From the NCBI GenBank assembly GCA_025924435.1, contig JAICIL010000068.1:1-16401 (forward strand): a stretch of DNA of 16,401 bases. The letters run 5' to 3'. Below the pieces are notes generated by a model. It worked only from the letters and a program-made list of their open reading frames with translations. It did no database searches and was not told where the DNA came from. The DNA comes from Chloroflexia bacterium. Lineage in GTDB: Bacteria; Chloroflexota; Chloroflexia; Thermomicrobiales; JALYUS01. Below, piece by piece: positions 13,462 to 16,401 of this stretch. The position numbers and the translations under genes are program-made. Each line of letters starts with the position of its first letter. The first letter of the stretch is position 1.

Positions 13462-13740
13462 ATGGGTAGGGCAATCTGGATGGGTGCGAAGTTCCTCATG
13501 GGGGCGATGATCGGCACGGTGATCGGTGCGACCGTGACGGCGTACGCGGCGGGCGCCGCCGACCCCGCCGGCACGGGCGAGGGCGTTGTGGACGGTATCC
13601 GCGCGCGCATGAATGCGGCGAAGGCCGCCGGCGACGCCGCCGCGATGCAGACCGAGGCGGCCCTCACCCAGCAATTCCGCACCAAAGTCCACGACCCCGA
13701 CGCCCTCAACCCACCGACCGCGCTCCACCCGCAAATGTAA
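13462..13740 (+). CDS. Small single-span membrane protein, 92 aa
   Basis: I do not recognise a specific family. Residues ~8-30 (GAKFLMGAMIGTVIGATVTA) are a glycine-rich hydrophobic segment. An Ala/Asp-rich helical region follows (GEGVVDGIRARMNAAKAAGDAAAMQTEAALTQQF, given in parts: GEGVVDGIRARMN, AAKAAGDAAA, MQTEAALTQQF), with a proline-rich tail. The arrangement, a short glycine-rich membrane anchor plus a helical cytoplasmic region, is reminiscent of YtxH-like stress proteins, but this is resemblance only. The start is well supported by AGGAGG (13451-13456) five bases upstream. It follows the YczE-like gene by 72 bases and is separated from gpmI by the family-D repeat, whose left arm begins seven bases after the stop. 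Confidence 0.7.
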   Translation: MGRAIWMGAKFLMGAMIGTVIGATVTAYAAGAADPAGTGEGVVDGIRARMNAAKAAGDAAAMQTEAALTQQFRTKVHDPDALNPPTALHPQM

Positions 13741-13746
13741 CGATTG

Positions 13747-13853
13747 AACCGCCAAGACGCCAAGGACGCCAAGAAAAGAAGAGAAGCCAATAGAGGATAC
13801 GTTCTCGTTCTCATGCTCATGTACCTCTTGGCGCACTCGGCGTCTTGGCGGTT
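13747..13853. repeat. Inverted-repeat element, family D (AACCGCCAAG...CTTGGCGGTT)
   Basis: Left arm 13747-13773 and right arm 13827-13853 are 27 bases each and pair at 24 of 27 positions, with the outer 15 perfect. The 53-base centre is AT-richer (AAAAGAAGAGAAG ... GTTCTCGTTCTC). It occupies most of the 140-base gap between the small membrane protein and gpmI. The right arm ends 13 bases before the gpmI ribosome-binding site. Short open frames across it (from 13744 and from TTG 13845) are by-products. Confidence 0.9.
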
Positions 13854-13880
13854 CGACGTTCTTGTGAAGGAGACGCGCAA

Positions 13881-15446
13881 GTGGCAGAAGGGATGGGGCG
13901 GGGGATTCGGCCGGTGGTGCTGGTGATTATGGACGGGTGGGGAGATGCGCCGCCGGGGCCGGGGAACGCTGTCACGCTCGCCGCGACGCCGACGTTCAAC
14001 CGCCTGTCCGCCACCGCCGCGCGGAGCGAACTGATCCCCTTTGGGCGGGAAGTTGGGCTGCCGGAGGGGCAGATGGGCAACTCGGAGGTCGGCCATTTGA
14101 ACATCGGTGGGGGCCGGATCGTCTATCAGACCCTGACGCGGATAGACCTCGCCATCGAGGACGGCGCATTCTTCCGCAATCCCGTCCTGCGCGAAGCCGT
14201 ACGCGCGGCGAAGGGACGGGGCGCGACGCTCCATCTGCTCGGGTTGATCGGGCCGGGCGGTGTCCACGCGCAGGATGCGCACCTGCTCGCGCTCTTGCGG
14301 CTGGCGAAACAGGAGGGGCTGGCGGACGTCGCCGTCCATGCCTTCCTCGACGGGCGGGATACGCCGCCCGAGTCCGCGCGCGGCTACATGCGGCGGTTGG
14401 AAGACGAGATGGCACGAATCGGCGTCGGCCGGGTGGCGACCGTCTCCGGGCGGTACTACGCGATGGATCGCGACAAGCGGTGGGACCGCATTCAGAAGGC
14501 GTATGACGCGTTAACGCTCGGCGCGGGCGAGACGGCGCGCACACCCGATGCGGCGATTGCCCGCTCCTACGCGGCGGGCGTGACGGACGAGTTCGTCACG
14601 CCGACGGTGATCGTCGGGGCGGATGGCGCGCCGGTCGGCACGATGGCGGACGGCGACGTGGCGATCTTCTTCAATTTCCGCTCCGACCGCGCCCGCGAAC
14701 TCTCCCACGCGCTGGTGGACGCGCAATTCGACGGATTCCCGCGCGCCGCCCATCCGCATCTCGTCTTCGTGACGATGACCGAGTACGAGGCGGATTTGCC
14801 CGTCGCGGGCATCGCCTTCCCGACGGAGAACATCGTCGAGCCGCTCGCGGCGGTAATCGCCGCGAGCGGCCTTGCGCAGTTCCACGCGGCGGAGACGGAG
14901 AAGTATCCGCACGTCACCTTCTTCTTCAACGGCGGGCGCGAGGAGCCGTTTCCCGACGAAGACCGGCGCTTAGTCCCCTCGCCGAAAGTGGCGACGTATG
15001 ACCTGCAACCGGAGATGAGCGCCTCCGCGACGGCGGAGGCGGTCGTGGCGGCAATCCGGAGCGGGCGCTATGCCTTCATCCTCGTCAACTTCGCCAACGC
15101 GGATATGGTCGGGCACACAGGCGTCCTCGCGGCGGCGATCGCGGCGGTCGAGACGGTGGACGGCTGCGTCGGGCAGGTCCTCGCCGCGCACGACGGCGCC
15201 GGCGGCGCGGCAATCGTGACGGCGGACCATGGCAACGCGGAGGAGATGGTCGCGCCGGACGGCACGCCGATGACCGCGCACACGATGAACCGCGTCCCCT
15301 GCTTTGTCACGGGGCCGGGCGTCTCGCCGGAGGTGCGCCTCCGCCCGCATGGCCGCCTCGCGGACATCGCGCCGACCGTACTGGATCTCCTCGGCCTGCC
15401 GCAACCCGCCGCGATGACGGGCGAAAGCCTGATCCGTCGATCTTAG
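13881..15446 (+). CDS. gpmI: 2,3-bisphosphoglycerate-independent phosphoglycerate mutase
   Basis: A cytoplasmic glycolytic/gluconeogenic enzyme of the alkaline-phosphatase superfamily that interconverts 3- and 2-phosphoglycerate with two Mn2+ ions. The 521-residue length fits. Seen: VLVIMDGWG with metal ligand D18, the phosphoserine nucleophile S68 in GQMGNSEVGH, the substrate-binding HAFLDGRDTPPES and SGRYYAMDRDKRWDR regions of the insert domain, NFANADMVGHTG, and the C-terminal metal site TADHGNAEEM. The start is GTG 13881, with AAGGAG eight bases upstream. ATG 13893 has no properly spaced site, and an in-frame TTG at 13845 lies within the repeat arm. All catalytic motifs look intact. It converges with the beta-propeller gene, with 45 bases between stops and no clear terminator. 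Confidence 0.95.
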   Translation: MAEGMGRGIRPVVLVIMDGWGDAPPGPGNAVTLAATPTFNRLSATAARSELIPFGREVGLPEGQMGNSEVGHLNIGGGRIVYQTLTRIDLAIEDGAFFRNPVLREAVRAAKGRGATLHLLGLIGPGGVHAQDAHLLALLRLAKQEGLADVAVHAFLDGRDTPPESARGYMRRLEDEMARIGVGRVATVSGRYYAMDRDKRWDRIQKAYDALTLGAGETARTPDAAIARSYAAGVTDEFVTPTVIVGADGAPVGTMADGDVAIFFNFRSDRARELSHALVDAQFDGFPRAAHPHLVFVTMTEYEADLPVAGIAFPTENIVEPLAAVIAASGLAQFHAAETEKYPHVTFFFNGGREEPFPDEDRRLVPSPKVATYDLQPEMSASATAEAVVAAIRSGRYAFILVNFANADMVGHTGVLAAAIAAVETVDGCVGQVLAAHDGAGGAAIVTADHGNAEEMVAPDGTPMTAHTMNRVPCFVTGPGVSPEVRLRPHGRLADIAPTVLDLLGLPQPAAMTGESLIRRS

Positions 15447-15491
15447 CGCCCGTCATATCGGTGGCGGAGGCTATCCCTACTCCACATGGAA

Positions 15492-16401
15492 TCAACGCGC
15501 GCTGATGCTCCATGGATTGTGCATGCCAGCGATTTCTTTCATCGTCGTACCCGTCGCCGCGTCGAGCCAGAAGATTTTCCCTTGCTCGGCGCTGGCGGCG
15601 TAGAGGCGCGCGCCATCCGGGCTGAGTGTAACGCTGTCCAATGGGAAATCCGATAGGTAGCGTCCACGCGGCGCGAGATCGCCGGTGTTGACGACGAACA
15701 AACCCTGCTCCGCGATCACGAAGAGCGTCGTGCCGTCCGGTGTGAGCGCCGCGCCGCCGGTCAGGATTCGCTTCGCGCTCGCGCTCGGCATCAGCCAGTT
15801 CCCAACGCGCGCGACGATGCCCGGTTGGTTGGCCGCCGCGATGGGGAATGTGCCGATACGGCGGACACTCAGTTGATTCACATCCACATCCGCGACCACG
15901 CCGAGCGCGCCATTAACGGCATAGAGGCGCTGACCATCGCGCGATTGCGCGAGCGACCAGAGCAATTGCTTCTCCCAGTCCTCCTTCGCGGTGGTCGGGA
16001 GGAAGACGCAAACCGCGTAGCGCCCGTTCAGGTTCAGCATGTGGATGAACGGCCCCTTCGCCTGATTGAGATAGAGGCTGTAGACCCATTGCCCGTCCGG
16101 CGAGGCGATGGCGGACTGGCGCGTGCCGCTCATCGTCTGCGCGATCGCCGTCTTATCCACAACCACGCCCGGTTGGAGCATATCGGCGCTGAGATCGTAG
16201 AGGCGCACCTTGTAGCCGAGGCCGGGCGTCGCGGTGCCGTCGCGCGGCAGCGTCTCGATCAAATAGAGCGATGCGCCGTCGTTGCTCAACGCGTCGAACG
16301 TGAAGTTGCCGTCCAGTTCAATCGGTTTCGGCTGCTGGGTGAACGCGGTGTCGAGGACGACGAGGCGACTGCGCTCGTGGCTGCCGTTGCGTGCGTCCGC
16401 C
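15492..16401 (-). CDS. Beta-propeller repeat protein (YVTN/WD40-like), 5' end outside window
   Basis: Leftward gene whose frame stays open to the right edge, so only the C-terminal ~303 residues are present; a TTG at 16287-16289 is not the real start. Repeated blade-like units are visible, with motifs such as SNDGASLYLIETL, SPDGQWVYSLYL, SRDGQRLYAVNG, TPDGTTLFVIAEQGLFVVNTG and SPDGARLYAASAEQGKIFWLDAATG. Each has the (S/T)xDGxxLY beta-strand turn of YVTN or WD40-like propellers, spaced about 40-60 residues. Such proteins usually serve as secreted or cell-surface scaffolds or sensors. No catalytic residues can be named, and a signal peptide would lie beyond the window. The four to five visible blades suggest a seven-bladed propeller. 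Confidence 0.85.
   Translation of the reverse strand, partial: ADARNGSHERSRLVVLDTAFTQQPKPIELDGNFTFDALSNDGASLYLIETLPRDGTATPGLGYKVRLYDLSADMLQPGVVVDKTAIAQTMSGTRQSAIASPDGQWVYSLYLNQAKGPFIHMLNLNGRYAVCVFLPTTAKEDWEKQLLWSLAQSRDGQRLYAVNGALGVVADVDVNQLSVRRIGTFPIAAANQPGIVARVGNWLMPSASAKRILTGGAALTPDGTTLFVIAEQGLFVVNTGDLAPRGRYLSDFPLDSVTLSPDGARLYAASAEQGKIFWLDAATGTTMKEIAGMHNPWSISAR

Noticed and set aside
10498..13836. Leftward open frame of over 1100 codons antisense to aroH, the MATE gene and the YczE-like gene
   Set aside because: Same composition artefact: Arg/Asp/Glu/His-rich, no start signals, and opposite to four recognisable genes.
13744..13926. Small open frame across the family-D repeat
   Set aside because: It consists of repeat arms and loop read as protein, lacks a ribosome-binding site, and runs into the gpmI start.

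Overview
The window is 16.4 kb of very G+C-rich bacterial chromosome. Most genes use C/G-ending third positions. The style suggests a Chloroflexota-like organism, perhaps Thermomicrobia: AT-rich -10 boxes almost touching start codons, several families of intergenic inverted repeats, and a YczE-type membrane protein. That placement is inference; no rRNA or other phylogenetic marker lies in the window. There is no stretch over 300 bases without a gene. The largest gaps (about 140-190 bases) mostly hold inverted-repeat elements.

Layout, left to right. (1) The 3' part of a GT1-family glycosyltransferase is followed by a small AT-richer gene of unknown function. (2) A leftward iron-type dehydrogenase closely resembles hydroxyacid-oxoacid transhydrogenases (ADHFE1/HOT type). 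(3) Rightward genes follow: a Gmad2+LysM protein, a secreted M1-family metallopeptidase, and the selenocysteine elongation factor selB. The peptidase and selB both look leaderless. (4) An APH-like phosphotransferase is followed by a hicB-hicA toxin-antitoxin pair in an ATGA overlap. (5) Aromatic amino-acid genes come next: trpB, trpA and an AroH-type chorismate mutase. (6) Then come a MATE exporter, a YczE-like membrane protein, a small single-span protein and gpmI (cofactor-independent phosphoglycerate mutase). (7) At the right edge a leftward beta-propeller protein runs off the window.

The most notable feature is a set of inverted repeats that are not part of any recognised gene. Two copies of a heptad-based inverted repeat (unit GGACTGA) bracket trpA so tightly that its ribosome-binding site and only usable start codon lie in the loop of the first copy. 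About ten N-terminal codons and the last four sense codons plus the stop are written by repeat arms. The second copy is a perfect 30-bp stem with a 14-nt loop just before the chorismate mutase gene. Three further elements of about 100-155 bp sit at 4648-4747, 12501-12654 and 13747-13853. They have unrelated arm sequences, but all begin AACCnC (one preceded by G) and end with the complementary GnGGTT.

Functionally, trpB, trpA and the chorismate mutase act around chorismate and tryptophan. selB implies that selenocysteine is used somewhere in the genome. The remaining genes look like a mixed housekeeping and accessory neighbourhood without a single obvious pathway.
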